From NCBI GenBank assembly GCA_947499565.1, contig CANMOV010000002.1:620001-684000 (forward strand): a stretch of 64,000 nt of DNA, read 5' to 3'. Position 1 is the stretch's first letter. The number at the start of each line of letters is the position of its first letter. This DNA is from an uncultured Croceitalea sp. GTDB lineage: Bacteria > Bacteroidota > Bacteroidia > Flavobacteriales > Flavobacteriaceae. The notes below the pieces were generated by a model, which saw only the letters and a list, made by a program, of their open reading frames with translations, did not search any database and had not been told where the DNA came from. Shown piece by piece: positions 1 through 9,125 of this stretch. A program made the translations under genes and the position numbers.

Positions 1-339
1 ACGGATGATATTACATGGCTTTCTAAAAAGATTGTGAATCTTCGGATTTTTAATGATGAAAAAGGAGTTATGAATCGTTCACTTGTCGAAACTAATGGCG
101 ATGCGATTGTAGTAAGTCAGTTTACACTCCATGCTTCCTCAAAAAAAGGGAATAGACCATCCTATTTAAAAGCTTCAAAACCGGATATAGCAATTCCTTT
201 GTATGACAAATTTGTTAATCAACTAGAATTAGATTTGGGTAAAAAAATTGGCACAGGAATATTTGGAGCCGATATGAAAGTAGAATTATTAAATGATGGA
301 CCTGTTACCATTGTTATAGATACTAAAAACAAGGAATAA
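1..339 (+). CDS. dtd: D-aminoacyl-tRNA deacylase, 5' end outside the window
   Basis: The reading frame is open from base 1 and has no credible start inside the window, so this is the C-terminal 112 residues of a protein that is normally about 150 long. The family hydrolyses D-amino acids (and glycine mischarged on tRNA-Ala) from tRNA in the cytoplasm. The sequence shows the family's SQFTLHA motif near residue 39 of the visible part and an NDGPVTI segment near the C-terminus, which corresponds to the cross-subunit Gly-cisPro region of Dtd. The order of the two motifs and the spacing between them fit Dtd. The gene is followed after 78 bases by an unrelated DUF3857 gene. Identification is firm; only the missing N-terminus limits it. 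Confidence 0.9.
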   Translation, partial: TDDITWLSKKIVNLRIFNDEKGVMNRSLVETNGDAIVVSQFTLHASSKKGNRPSYLKASKPDIAIPLYDKFVNQLELDLGKKIGTGIFGADMKVELLNDGPVTIVIDTKNKE

Positions 340-387
340 AGCATTTAGTCGATTTTTTATTTCTTTTTGTAAGAATTCCTTGATTTT
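330..387 (+). terminator. possible terminator after dtd
   Basis: CAAGGAAT (330-337) and ATTCCTTG (375-382) form an 8-bp stem followed by ATTTTTG. The loop is long (37 nt) and the stem overlaps the dtd stop codon, so this is a weak call. Confidence 0.3.
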
Positions 388-417
388 TGTAGCTTTCCAA
401 AACCGACCATTAACTAC

Positions 418-2343
418 ATGCGATTAATTTATCTAATACTATTCCTAACGTCGTTTTTTACATATTCTCAACACTCCCTTGATTACAGTTTTAATAGAAT
501 AAATAGGGAACTCTTAACTAATTCAGATGCTGTAGTGCGTTTTGATAAGCTCGAAATAGAAATTTCTACAATAGATAAAATGGTTTTTAGAGGCCATCAA
601 GTAATAACAATATTAAACGAAAAGGGAAATTCACATGCTAGAATGATATTGGGATATGACAATGAAAAAAAAATACGATCATTAAATGCAACTATATATG
701 ATAGGAATGGGAAAAAGATAAAGGATGTCAAGAAAAAAGAGTTTAAAGATTATTCTGCGACAGATGGTTTTTCGCTATATACAGATAATAGAGTTTTAGC
801 ATTTACATACCTTCCTATTGAGTATCCTTATACAATCGATTTTAAATACGAAGCGCAAACTTCAGATACTGGAGCAATACCCTCGTGGTATTTTACATCA
901 GATTATAATATAAGTGTTGAAAAAAGTGAATATACCATTCAATATGCTGTTCCAGATTTAAAACCTGTCATTATAGAATCTAATTTGGGTGATATTGATT
1001 TCCAAAAGAGTGTTTTAGATGATATAATAGTTTATAAAGCACAAAATATTCATGCGATAAATCAGGAAATATTGAGCCCCAGTTTTCAAAATATTGTTCC
1101 TAAACTTTTGGTGAGATTGCCAAAATTTAATTATAAAGGTGTTAAAGGAAGGATAAATTCATGGGAAGATGCTGGAATATGGATGGGTAAGCTTCTAAAA
1201 GGTCAAGATAAGTTGCCAGCAAATACCATTAATACCATAAATCACTTGGTAGGTGATGTAAAAGATGATTTGGAAAAAGCAAAAATTGTACATCAATATG
1301 TTCAAGATAATACTAGGTATATTAGTGTACAGGTAGGTATTGGAGGGCTAAAACCAATAAGTGCTATTGAAGTAGATGAGGTTAAATATGGAGATTGTAA
1401 AGGTTTATCTAACTATACGATTGCTTTACTAAAGGCTGTTGGGGTTGAGGCTTTTTATACAGTAGTAGAAGCTGGAAGCAATAAGGTTGATTTTTTGGAT
1501 GATTTTGCAGATTTAGCACAAGGAAATCATGTTATAGTAGCAATACCTTATAATGATAAATATTATTGGATTGATTGTACCTCGCAGGTTCACCCATTTG
1601 GTTTTATTGGTGATTTTACGGATGATCGTAAAGCATTGGTAGTAAAACCCAACGGAGGGGAGTTAGTTAAAACTCAAGCCTATCTAGACAGCGTTAATTT
1701 TCAACTGACCACTTCCAAACTAAAGATTAATAGCGAAGGTTCTGTAATTGCTGATGTACAAATTAAAACTAAAGGAATACAATATGATTATCACTTTAAT
1801 CTTGAGGATAAAAATGATGATGATGTTAAAGAATATTACAAGGATTATTGGGATAATATTGGAAACTTAAAAATTAATAATTATCAGTTTGTAAATGATA
1901 AAAAGAATGTGATTTTTACAGAAGAAGTGAAAATAACAGCATCTAAATACGCCACTTTTGTTCAAGACAAAATTATTTTTGAACCCAACTTATTTAATAA
2001 TCATTCCTACATTCCTAAAAGATACAGAAATAGAAAATTGCCTTTTAAAATTCAAAGAGGATACTTAGATGAAGATGAATTCAAAATTAGTGTCCCTAGT
2101 AATTACGAGTTTGAGTCCATTCCAGAAGCTTTTGAAATTGATAATAAGTTTGGATTTTATAAAATTAGATTGGAGAAGCAGAATGAAGATCTTGTTCTTA
2201 AAAGGAAAGTCTTTATTAAAAGTGGTCTATATCCTAATACGGAATATGAAAGTTATAGAAATTTCATGCGAACCATATCTAAAAGAGATAGGTTAAAAAT
2301 AGTACTAAACAAATCCATTAAACATAATAGAAATGACGAATAA
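418..2343 (+). CDS. DUF3857/transglutaminase-like exported protein with intact catalytic triad
   Basis: This is a 641-residue protein with an N-terminal signal peptide (hydrophobic residues about 3-17, FLTSFFTYSQ). An N-terminal DUF3857 domain covers roughly residues 50-220, a transglutaminase-like core roughly 270-400, and a DUF3858-like beta-rich region follows. The core keeps a full Cys-His-Asp triad: C327 in GDCKGLSN, H371 in GNHVIVA and D386 in YWIDCTS. The protein is probably periplasmic or surface-exposed. Substrates of this family in Bacteroidota are unknown, and protease, amidase or cross-linking activity are all possible. It is the first of three tandem paralogues, and its last 11 bases overlap the start of the second, which implies translational coupling. 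Function beyond the domain family is not assigned. Confidence 0.85.
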   Translation: MRLIYLILFLTSFFTYSQHSLDYSFNRINRELLTNSDAVVRFDKLEIEISTIDKMVFRGHQVITILNEKGNSHARMILGYDNEKKIRSLNATIYDRNGKKIKDVKKKEFKDYSATDGFSLYTDNRVLAFTYLPIEYPYTIDFKYEAQTSDTGAIPSWYFTSDYNISVEKSEYTIQYAVPDLKPVIIESNLGDIDFQKSVLDDIIVYKAQNIHAINQEILSPSFQNIVPKLLVRLPKFNYKGVKGRINSWEDAGIWMGKLLKGQDKLPANTINTINHLVGDVKDDLEKAKIVHQYVQDNTRYISVQVGIGGLKPISAIEVDEVKYGDCKGLSNYTIALLKAVGVEAFYTVVEAGSNKVDFLDDFADLAQGNHVIVAIPYNDKYYWIDCTSQVHPFGFIGDFTDDRKALVVKPNGGELVKTQAYLDSVNFQLTTSKLKINSEGSVIADVQIKTKGIQYDYHFNLEDKNDDDVKEYYKDYWDNIGNLKINNYQFVNDKKNVIFTEEVKITASKYATFVQDKIIFEPNLFNNHSYIPKRYRNRKLPFKIQRGYLDEDEFKISVPSNYEFESIPEAFEIDNKFGFYKIRLEKQNEDLVLKRKVFIKSGLYPNTEYESYRNFMRTISKRDRLKIVLNKSIKHNRNDE

Positions 2344-4273
2344 ATATTTTTTTATCCTTTTAATTCTCTTTTTTAATCAAGTTTTACCGCAGAATACGGA
2401 GTTCGGAGAAGTAAGTTTAAATGAATTAGAGGAAGAAAGTTATTTAAATGATAAGGATGCAAATGCTGCAATTTTATATAAAAAAATAGACACCTACCTA
2501 ATTTCATCTGGAGGAAATAGTAGATTGGTCACTTATATACAAGAGCGAATAAAAATTTATAACAATGATGGTTTTGATTCGGCAACCAAAGAAGTTTATT
2601 TATTCAAGAATAGAACATCTGCAGAAAAGGTTCAAAAACTAAAAGCCTTTACTTTTAATTTGGTTAATGGAGAAATAGAAAAAACAGAACTTGAAAAGGA
2701 TCAAATATTTGAAACAGAGTCAAGTTACTATTATAACAAGTTAAGTTTTACTATGCCTAATGTAAAAGAAGGTTCGGTAATAGAGCTAAAATACGAAGTT
2801 AGTTCACCATTTATATGGAGTATCGATTCCTTCGTTTTTCAATATGATATTCCAGTTAAAAAATTAGATGCAGAAATAAGGAATCCTAAAGGTTTTAATT
2901 TTAAAAAAACACCCAAAGGAAACATTTTTGTATTTCCAAAAACTTTTTCTAAAAGGGATAATAGAATTGGTATGGATGTAGTGGTGACAAAATACGCACT
3001 TAATAACGTGCCTGCTCTTAAAGAAGAGAGTTTTGTTGACAATATTGATAATTATAGATCTGGAGTTATGTTTGAGCTGATGTCAATAGATATACCTGGG
3101 CTATCTAAAAGCTATGCCAAATCATGGAAAGACGTTGCTAAAACTATTGGTAGTTCTTCAGATTATAAAAATGAATTAGACAAGACAAGACTTTTTACTG
3201 ATAACGTAGAGAGTCTTATTTCTGGTATGAATTCTGACGAAGAAAGGATGAAAGTAATATTTAAGCATGTGAAAGAGAATTTTAAATGGAATGGAGTGGA
3301 TGGAAAATATTTTTTAAATGGATTTAAAAAGACTTTGAAAGAGAAAAGTGGCAATGCAGCCGATATTAATCTTTTGCTTGTAGCTATGCTAAGAAATGCT
3401 GGTTTAGATGCAAATCCCGTTTTAATTAGTACTAAGGAAAATACCATTCCTTTTTTTCCAACAGTGGACAGATTAAACTATGTGATTGGCTACGTGAAAG
3501 CAAACGAAAAATCCTATTATTTAGATGCTACAAACAAGTTTAGTGATCTGAATCTCTTGCCGCTTAAAGATTATAACTGGAGAGGTATTTTAATTAACAA
3601 TCCAGATAAAGTTTGGGCACTTGTAGATCTTAATACTCCAAAAACAGGAACTAAGAGATTTTTTATTGAAAGTCAATTGAAAGTAGATGGGAGTTTAGAG
3701 GGAAAGTTGAGTTCAAGGTTTTCAAATCATTTTGCAATGACTTTTAGGGAGTTTATAGAAGAGGTTGATAAAGAAAATTATGTTAGTGAGTTAGAAACTA
3801 AATTATCAGATATTGAAATATCTAATCATGAAGTAAAAAATATTGATGAGCTTTCTGGTCCGGTATCTGAGTCATTTGAGTTTTATCAAGATGCGGCTGC
3901 AGAAGATTTAGGGGGCAAATTATATTTAAAACCAATGTTATTTTTAGCAATGGATGAGAATCCTTTTAAATCGGAAACAAGAGATTATCCGATAGATTTC
4001 GGTTTCCCATTCAAAAATGATTTTGTTTTTAAAATAAAATTACCCGAAGGTTATAAAGTAGAGTCTTTGCCAAAATCCATAATGATGAAAATACCCAACA
4101 ACCTAGGTATGTTTAAGTACAATACAAACTCACTAGATGGAATTGTAGATGTAACCGTTAGTTATAGTATTAATAAGGCGAGAGTTTCTACAGAGGATTA
4201 TTTGTTTTTGAAGCAATTTTATAACCAGATGATATCCAAGGAGTCGGAACCTCTAGTTCTGTCAAAAATTTAA
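2333..4273 (+). CDS. DUF3857 protein with degenerate transglutaminase core
   Basis: The protein has 646 residues, a signal peptide (FFILLILFFNQVLPQ) and the same domain order as its upstream neighbour: DUF3857, transglutaminase-like core, C-terminal beta region. When the cores are aligned by eye, the catalytic cysteine position is A342 (SGNAADIN in place of GDCKGLSN) and the histidine position is Y383 (LNYVIGYV). The aspartate D398 (YLDATN) is retained. The protein therefore looks enzymatically dead and may act as a binding or scaffolding partner of the active paralogue. The ATG lies inside the upstream gene, an 11-base overlap. No specific function is known for the family. Confidence 0.85.
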   Translation: MTNKYFFILLILFFNQVLPQNTEFGEVSLNELEEESYLNDKDANAAILYKKIDTYLISSGGNSRLVTYIQERIKIYNNDGFDSATKEVYLFKNRTSAEKVQKLKAFTFNLVNGEIEKTELEKDQIFETESSYYYNKLSFTMPNVKEGSVIELKYEVSSPFIWSIDSFVFQYDIPVKKLDAEIRNPKGFNFKKTPKGNIFVFPKTFSKRDNRIGMDVVVTKYALNNVPALKEESFVDNIDNYRSGVMFELMSIDIPGLSKSYAKSWKDVAKTIGSSSDYKNELDKTRLFTDNVESLISGMNSDEERMKVIFKHVKENFKWNGVDGKYFLNGFKKTLKEKSGNAADINLLLVAMLRNAGLDANPVLISTKENTIPFFPTVDRLNYVIGYVKANEKSYYLDATNKFSDLNLLPLKDYNWRGILINNPDKVWALVDLNTPKTGTKRFFIESQLKVDGSLEGKLSSRFSNHFAMTFREFIEEVDKENYVSELETKLSDIEISNHEVKNIDELSGPVSESFEFYQDAAAEDLGGKLYLKPMLFLAMDENPFKSETRDYPIDFGFPFKNDFVFKIKLPEGYKVESLPKSIMMKIPNNLGMFKYNTNSLDGIVDVTVSYSINKARVSTEDYLFLKQFYNQMISKESEPLVLSKI

Positions 4274-4331
4274 AACTAATTACAATTTCAAAACATAACT
4301 AAGACCCGAATTAAGAATTAGATTAAAAAAT

Positions 4332-6302
4332 ATGAGGAATATTGTTGTCTTACTAGTTTTAAGTTTTTGCACTTCCCTTCTTGCTCAAAAAGAAGCGGGC
4401 ATTCAATTTGGAAGTTATAACCAATACGAGGAGGGGTTAAAGGTTTTTCAGCAAGACACTACTGCCGCAGCTGTTTACTTGTATGAATATGGTGATAATT
4501 ACTTTGAAGTTAGAAATAACCGTGTATGGTTAATAACAAAATATCATGCTAGAATAAAAATCCTTAAGAAGGAAGGGTTTGACCAAGCTAGTGTTGCAAT
4601 ACCATACTACCATAACGATAGAAACACCGAGAAAGTTTTACATGTTAAAGCTATTACACATAATAATGAACTTAAAACTAGAGTTGAGAAAGAATCTATT
4701 TTTGATGTTAAGGATAGTAATCGTTGGTCCTCTAAAAAATTTACTTTCCCCAAAGTATCCATAGGTTCTATTTTGGAGTATGCATACGAAATTCAGTCAC
4801 CATTTTATTATAATTTAAATGGCTGGAATTTTCAGTCAAATATCCCAAAAATATACACGGAGTACAATGCAAGAATTCCTGGGAATTGGTTGTATAACCG
4901 AACTTTAACTGGAGAATTAAAGTTAGATATTAATCAATCTAGTGTTACAAGAAATTGTTTTAGCGTTCCAGACCAGGATATACATGCCGATTGTGAAGAT
5001 TTAACCTATATAATGAAAAATGTGCCTGCATTTAATGATTCTGAAGAGTTTATGCTTTCTAGTAAAAATTATAAATCAAGACTAGAATTTGAATTAGCGG
5101 AATACAATAGTTTTTATGGGGCAAAGGAAAAATATACAAAGTCATGGAATGATGTAGATAAAGAATTTAGACTTGATAAAGATATTGGACGACAACTTAG
5201 AAAAAAGAACTTTTTTGAAAAGAATGTTCCGGATTCACTTTTTATTGGCAGTGATATACTAACAAAGGCAAAAAATATATATTCTTTTGTTCAAAACCAC
5301 TTTGTTTGGAATGGAGAATACGGTGTTTGGAAAGATAATAAAGTAAAAGATGCTTTCGATAATCGCAATGGCAATGCAGCAGAAATAAATATTACTCTAA
5401 TAAATTTGTTGAATTCAGCAGATATTAAAACTGATATGATGTTGATTGGTACTAGACAAAGAGGATTACCAAAAAAGAATAACCCAGTAATGGCTGATTT
5501 TAATTACATAATTGTAAAAACTAAAATTAACGGCCAAGATTATCTTTTAGATGCTACCGACAAAACTACGCCTTTTGGGATGCTTCCCTATAGATGTCTT
5601 AATTACTATGGTCGGGTTATGGATTTTAAAGCGAAGAGCTATTGGCATGAGATTAATGCTGAAAAAGATAATAAGGTAATTATAAGAACAAGTGCGTTGT
5701 TAGACATGGAAAGTGGGAGTATTAAAGGTGTTTTTAATACTATTAACTCTGGCTATTACGCAATTAATAAGAGAAAATCACTTGCCAATGTTTCAAATCA
5801 AGAATACTTAGAAAAAATTGAAAATGATTATTTGAGTGATTTTTTTATTACTTCATATGAGCTAAAGGAATCACTTTCAAATAAAAAGAAAGTTATAGAG
5901 AAATTTAATTTTGAAATTGAGAATTTCTTACAGGATGGAGATATTTACCTAAATCCTTTCTTCATTAAGTTTTTCAATAATAATCCATTTACTTCTGCTA
6001 AAAGAAATTACCCAATTGATTTTGGGTATATAAGAAATAACAACTATTCCTTATCCTTAAAGATACCTGAAGGGTATCGGGTAAAATCATTGCCAGAAGC
6101 AAAAAATCTCGCATTACCGGAGAACTCTGGATTGTTAAGGTTTGAGTGTAAAGAGCAAGGTGATAAGGTTCTTAATGTATATTTTGATTTTAAGATTAAT
6201 GCAACTCAATACAACAGCGAGGCTTATGAGTTTATAAAACTTTTCTTCGAAGAGGCTGTATTAGCGCAGACTAAATCTTATATTGTATTAGAGAAAGTTT
6301 GA
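4332..6302 (+). CDS. DUF3857 protein with degenerate transglutaminase core, third paralogue
   Basis: The protein has 656 residues with a signal peptide ending near LLAQ (residues 1-18), then DUF3857 and transglutaminase-like regions. It carries the same substitutions as the second copy: A349 in NGNAAEIN replaces the catalytic cysteine, Y392 in FNYIIVKT replaces the histidine, and D407 in LLDATDK is kept. It is clearly closer to copy two than to copy one, and both end in a similar segment (FKSETRDYPIDFGF in copy two, FTSAKRNYPIDFGY here), which points to duplication after loss of activity. It starts 58 bases after copy two and is followed after 8 bases by a MazG-like gene. Likely periplasmic; role unknown. 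Confidence 0.85.
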   Translation: MRNIVVLLVLSFCTSLLAQKEAGIQFGSYNQYEEGLKVFQQDTTAAAVYLYEYGDNYFEVRNNRVWLITKYHARIKILKKEGFDQASVAIPYYHNDRNTEKVLHVKAITHNNELKTRVEKESIFDVKDSNRWSSKKFTFPKVSIGSILEYAYEIQSPFYYNLNGWNFQSNIPKIYTEYNARIPGNWLYNRTLTGELKLDINQSSVTRNCFSVPDQDIHADCEDLTYIMKNVPAFNDSEEFMLSSKNYKSRLEFELAEYNSFYGAKEKYTKSWNDVDKEFRLDKDIGRQLRKKNFFEKNVPDSLFIGSDILTKAKNIYSFVQNHFVWNGEYGVWKDNKVKDAFDNRNGNAAEINITLINLLNSADIKTDMMLIGTRQRGLPKKNNPVMADFNYIIVKTKINGQDYLLDATDKTTPFGMLPYRCLNYYGRVMDFKAKSYWHEINAEKDNKVIIRTSALLDMESGSIKGVFNTINSGYYAINKRKSLANVSNQEYLEKIENDYLSDFFITSYELKESLSNKKKVIEKFNFEIENFLQDGDIYLNPFFIKFFNNNPFTSAKRNYPIDFGYIRNNNYSLSLKIPEGYRVKSLPEAKNLALPENSGLLRFECKEQGDKVLNVYFDFKINATQYNSEAYEFIKLFFEEAVLAQTKSYIVLEKV

Positions 6303-6310
6303 ATTAATAG

Positions 6311-6637
6311 ATGAATATAGAAAACGCTCAAAAAGCTGTTGACGATTGGATAAAAGAACACGGTGTTCGCTATTTTAATGAGTTAACGAATATGGCTCAA
6401 CTTACAGAAGAGGTGGGTGAAGTTGCCCGTATTATTGCACGACGTTATGGGGAGCAAAGTGAAAAAGAATCAGATAAGGGCAAGGATTTAGGTGAAGAAT
6501 TGGCAGATGTTTTATTCGTTGTTTTGTGTTTAGCTAATCAAACAGGCATAGATTTACAACAAGCTTTTGATAAAAAGTTGGATTTGAAAACAAAGCGGGA
6601 TCATGACCGTCACCAAAACAATAAAAAGCTTAAATAA
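6311..6637 (+). CDS. MazG-like nucleotide pyrophosphohydrolase
   Basis: This is a 108-residue all-alpha MazG-family protein. The family hydrolyses nucleoside triphosphates or modified nucleotides to monophosphate and pyrophosphate, using magnesium bound by acidic residues. The sequence shows the expected EEVGEVARI motif (about residues 33-41) and the second acidic helix GEELADVLFV (about 61-70), giving the ExxE...ExxD metal-binding pattern. It is a single-domain protein, unlike the two-domain MazG of E. coli. The start codon is 8 bases after the third DUF3857 gene, so it is likely co-transcribed with it, although no functional link is evident. A terminator-like hairpin overlaps its stop codon. 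Confidence 0.85.
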   Translation: MNIENAQKAVDDWIKEHGVRYFNELTNMAQLTEEVGEVARIIARRYGEQSEKESDKGKDLGEELADVLFVVLCLANQTGIDLQQAFDKKLDLKTKRDHDRHQNNKKLK

Positions 6638-6659
6638 ACTTATCTTTGAGCTTTTATTT
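6624..6659 (+). terminator. rho-independent terminator between MazG-like gene and aroA
   Basis: AAAAGCTTAAA (from 6624) pairs with TTTGAGCTTTT (to 6655), giving an 11-bp stem with one G-T pair and a 10-nt loop, followed by ATTTT. It overlaps the last codons of the upstream gene. Confidence 0.55.
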
Positions 6660-6681
6660 TCACCAATCTAACTAGGTAATT

Positions 6682-7908
6682 TTGAAACTTCAACTTTCCT
6701 CACCTTCAGATTCGCTATTAAACTCAGAAATTAAAATTACGGGGTCTAAAAGTGAGACGAATAGGCTTCTTTTGCTCCAGGCACTTTTTTCAAATATCAA
6801 AATAGAAAACCTTTCTAATTCAGATGACGCCCAAGTAATGGCAAAAGGTCTAAAGGTATCCAATGGAGAAGTAGATATCCATCACGCGGGTACTGCAATG
6901 CGATTTCTTACATCGTATTTTGCATCTCAAGAAGGTAAAGAGATTATTTTAACGGGTTCTGAAAGAATGCAAGAACGACCCATAAAAGTTTTGGTTGATG
7001 CTTTAAGAAGTTTGGGAGCAAAAATTGAGTATGTAAAGAATGAAGGGTATCCTCCATTAAAAATTAAGGGTACTTCCATCTCTGTTTCCAAAGTAAGCTT
7101 ACCTGCAAATATTAGTAGTCAATATATTTCCTCATTATTACTTGTTGCACCTAACCTTAGAAATGGATTAGAAGTAGAATTAGTGGGAAAGATTACCTCT
7201 GTTCCGTACATAAAAATGACTTTAGCTTTATTGAACGAAGTAGGAGTAGAAACGCAATTTGAGGAAAATTTAATTAAAGTATATCCAAAGAAAGAAGTAG
7301 ATAAAGCAAGATTAGTAGTGGAGTCTGATTGGAGTGCAGCAAGCTATTTTTATAGTATAGCAGCATTATCCGAAGTAGGTAGTCGAATTAAACTTTCAGC
7401 ATACAAAAAGAATTCTTTGCAAGGTGATAGCATTTTAAGTGAAATCTATAAGGCGTTTGGAGTTGAAACCGATTTTTTAGAAAACGAAATAGTTTTAAGG
7501 AAAGTGCGTACAGCAAATGAGGCTATAAGCTTAGCACTTGAAAATGCTCCAGATATTGCACAAACTATTGCAGTAACATGCTTAGGTTTAGGGATTGGTT
7601 GCCATTTAACAGGTTTGCACACTTTGCCTATTAAGGAAACAGATAGGTTGGCCGCTATGAAAATAGAATTGGAAAAGTTAGGTGGAGAAACAACTATAAC
7701 TGGAGAAAGCTTAACACTTTTACCATGCGAAAGTTTAATTAAGGATGTTTCTATTGATACCTACAATGACCACAGAATGGCCATGGCTTTCGCACCAATA
7801 GCTTTAAAGACTAACCTATTTATTAATGATGCTGGAGTAGTTTCAAAATCGTACCCTGATTTTTGGAAGGACATGAAAGTTCTAGGAATAGCAGTAAACA
7901 AAATCTAA
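6682..7908 (+). CDS. aroA: 3-phosphoshikimate 1-carboxyvinyltransferase (EPSP synthase)
   Basis: EPSP synthase joins shikimate-3-phosphate and phosphoenolpyruvate in the sixth step of the shikimate pathway, in the cytoplasm. The protein has 408 residues, slightly shorter than the usual 425-430. Recognisable signatures are the substrate-binding GSKSETNRLL segment near residue 21, HAGTAMRFL near residue 65, QERPIK near residue 92, and the second-domain KETDRLAAM (about 315) and NDHRMAMAFAP (about 360). The start is a TTG at 6682, because no ATG lies near the conserved N-terminus. It stands between two terminator-like or promoter-like intergenic stretches and may be monocistronic. Confidence 0.95.
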   Translation: MKLQLSSPSDSLLNSEIKITGSKSETNRLLLLQALFSNIKIENLSNSDDAQVMAKGLKVSNGEVDIHHAGTAMRFLTSYFASQEGKEIILTGSERMQERPIKVLVDALRSLGAKIEYVKNEGYPPLKIKGTSISVSKVSLPANISSQYISSLLLVAPNLRNGLEVELVGKITSVPYIKMTLALLNEVGVETQFEENLIKVYPKKEVDKARLVVESDWSAASYFYSIAALSEVGSRIKLSAYKKNSLQGDSILSEIYKAFGVETDFLENEIVLRKVRTANEAISLALENAPDIAQTIAVTCLGLGIGCHLTGLHTLPIKETDRLAAMKIELEKLGGETTITGESLTLLPCESLIKDVSIDTYNDHRMAMAFAPIALKTNLFINDAGVVSKSYPDFWKDMKVLGIAVNKI

Positions 7909-7932
7909 TTTTTGAATTAATTGCCCAATTCC

Positions 7933-7964
7933 TTGACAACCCCTATCTCCAGATTGTATATTTG
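7933..7964 (+). promoter_or_regulatory. Bacteroidota-type promoter upstream of queA
   Basis: TTG at 7933-7935 (within TTGACA) and TATATTTG at 7957-7964 match the -33 TTG / -7 TAnnTTTG pattern with a 21-nt spacer. The -7 element ends 30 bases before the queA ATG. Confidence 0.55.
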
Positions 7965-7994
7965 CCGTCTTTGAAAAAAACCTAATAAAACCTC

Positions 7995-9044
7995 ATGAAA
8001 TTATCTAACTTCAATTTTGAACTTCCAAAAGAATTATTAGCTGAATATCCAGCAGAGAATAGAGATGAATCTAAATTGATGGTCATTCACCGTGAAACGG
8101 GAAAAATTGAGCATAAGATGTTCAAAGACATGATTAACTATTTTGATGAGGGTGATGTAATGGTATTGAACAATACCAAAGTTTTCCCAGCAAGATTATA
8201 TGGCAATAAAGAGAAAACGGGAGCTCGTATCGAAGTTTTTTTACTTCGCGAACTAAACGAGGAACAACGCCTTTGGGATGTTTTAGTAGATCCTGCGCGT
8301 AAAATTAGAATAGGTAATAAGTTATATTTCGGCGAGGATGAAAGTCTTGTAGCTGAGGTAATAGATAATACAACTTCTAGAGGACGTACACTTCGTTTCT
8401 TGTATGATGGCTCTTATTTAGATTTTAGAAGAAAATTACGAGAGTTAGGTGAAACGCCTTTACCAAAATATATTAAAAGAGATGTTACACCAGAAGATGA
8501 GCAACGCTACCAAACAATTTATGCTAAGCACGAAGGGGCGGTAGCAGCACCAACTGCTGGATTACATTTTTCTAAACATCTTTTAAAACGATTAGAAATA
8601 AAAGGTCTAGATTTTGCTGAAGTAACATTGCATGTTGGCCTAGGTACTTTTAATCCTGTAGAGGTAGAGGATTTATCTAAGCACAAAATGGATAGTGAAG
8701 AATTGGTGATAGATGAAAAAGCAACGGAAATTGTTAATAGCGCTAAAACTAGAAAGAAACGTGTTTGTGCCGTGGGTACAACAGTAATGCGAGGATTGGA
8801 AAGTGCAGTATCATCAGATCATACTTTGAACACTTTTGAGGGATGGACAAACAAATTTATATTCCCTCCATACGATTTTAGTATTGCCAATGCTATGATT
8901 ACTAACTTTCATTTGCCAAAATCTACTTTGTTGATGATGGTTTCCGCTTTTGTGGGCCATGATTTAATGAAAAAAGCCTACAAGCAAGCTATTTTAGAAG
9001 GATATCGTTTTTACTCCTATGGAGATGCGATGTTGATTATCTAA
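7995..9044 (+). CDS. queA: S-adenosylmethionine:tRNA ribosyltransferase-isomerase
   Basis: QueA transfers and isomerises the ribosyl group of S-adenosylmethionine onto 7-aminomethyl-7-deazaguanine in the wobble position of tRNA, giving epoxyqueuosine. The 349-residue length is typical. Family signatures are present: [19 protein letters not shown] at the N-terminus, [12 protein letters not shown] (about residue 57), [13 protein letters not shown] (about 180), LHVGLGTF (about 215) and [17 protein letters not shown] (about 306). The ATG at 7995 fits the conserved N-terminus. The gene has its own promoter-like element upstream and a clear hairpin terminator downstream, so it is probably monocistronic. 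Confidence 0.96.
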   Translation: MKLSNFNFELPKELLAEYPAENRDESKLMVIHRETGKIEHKMFKDMINYFDEGDVMVLNNTKVFPARLYGNKEKTGARIEVFLLRELNEEQRLWDVLVDPARKIRIGNKLYFGEDESLVAEVIDNTTSRGRTLRFLYDGSYLDFRRKLRELGETPLPKYIKRDVTPEDEQRYQTIYAKHEGAVAAPTAGLHFSKHLLKRLEIKGLDFAEVTLHVGLGTFNPVEVEDLSKHKMDSEELVIDEKATEIVNSAKTRKKRVCAVGTTVMRGLESAVSSDHTLNTFEGWTNKFIFPPYDFSIANAMITNFHLPKSTLLMMVSAFVGHDLMKKAYKQAILEGYRFYSYGDAMLII

Positions 9045-9080
9045 AGAATACTAACATTCTCACGAAAGTGTGAATCTAGA

Positions 9081-9106
9081 AAATCCCGATTTAATCGGGA
9101 TTTTTC
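9081..9106 (+). terminator. rho-independent terminator after queA
   Basis: AAATCCCGAT (9081-9090), loop TTA, ATCGGGATTT (9094-9103) and a T-run form a perfect 10-bp stem with a tail. The element lies directly upstream of rlmN. Confidence 0.85.
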
Positions 9107-9125
9107 ATTTCCTACCTTTGTTCAA

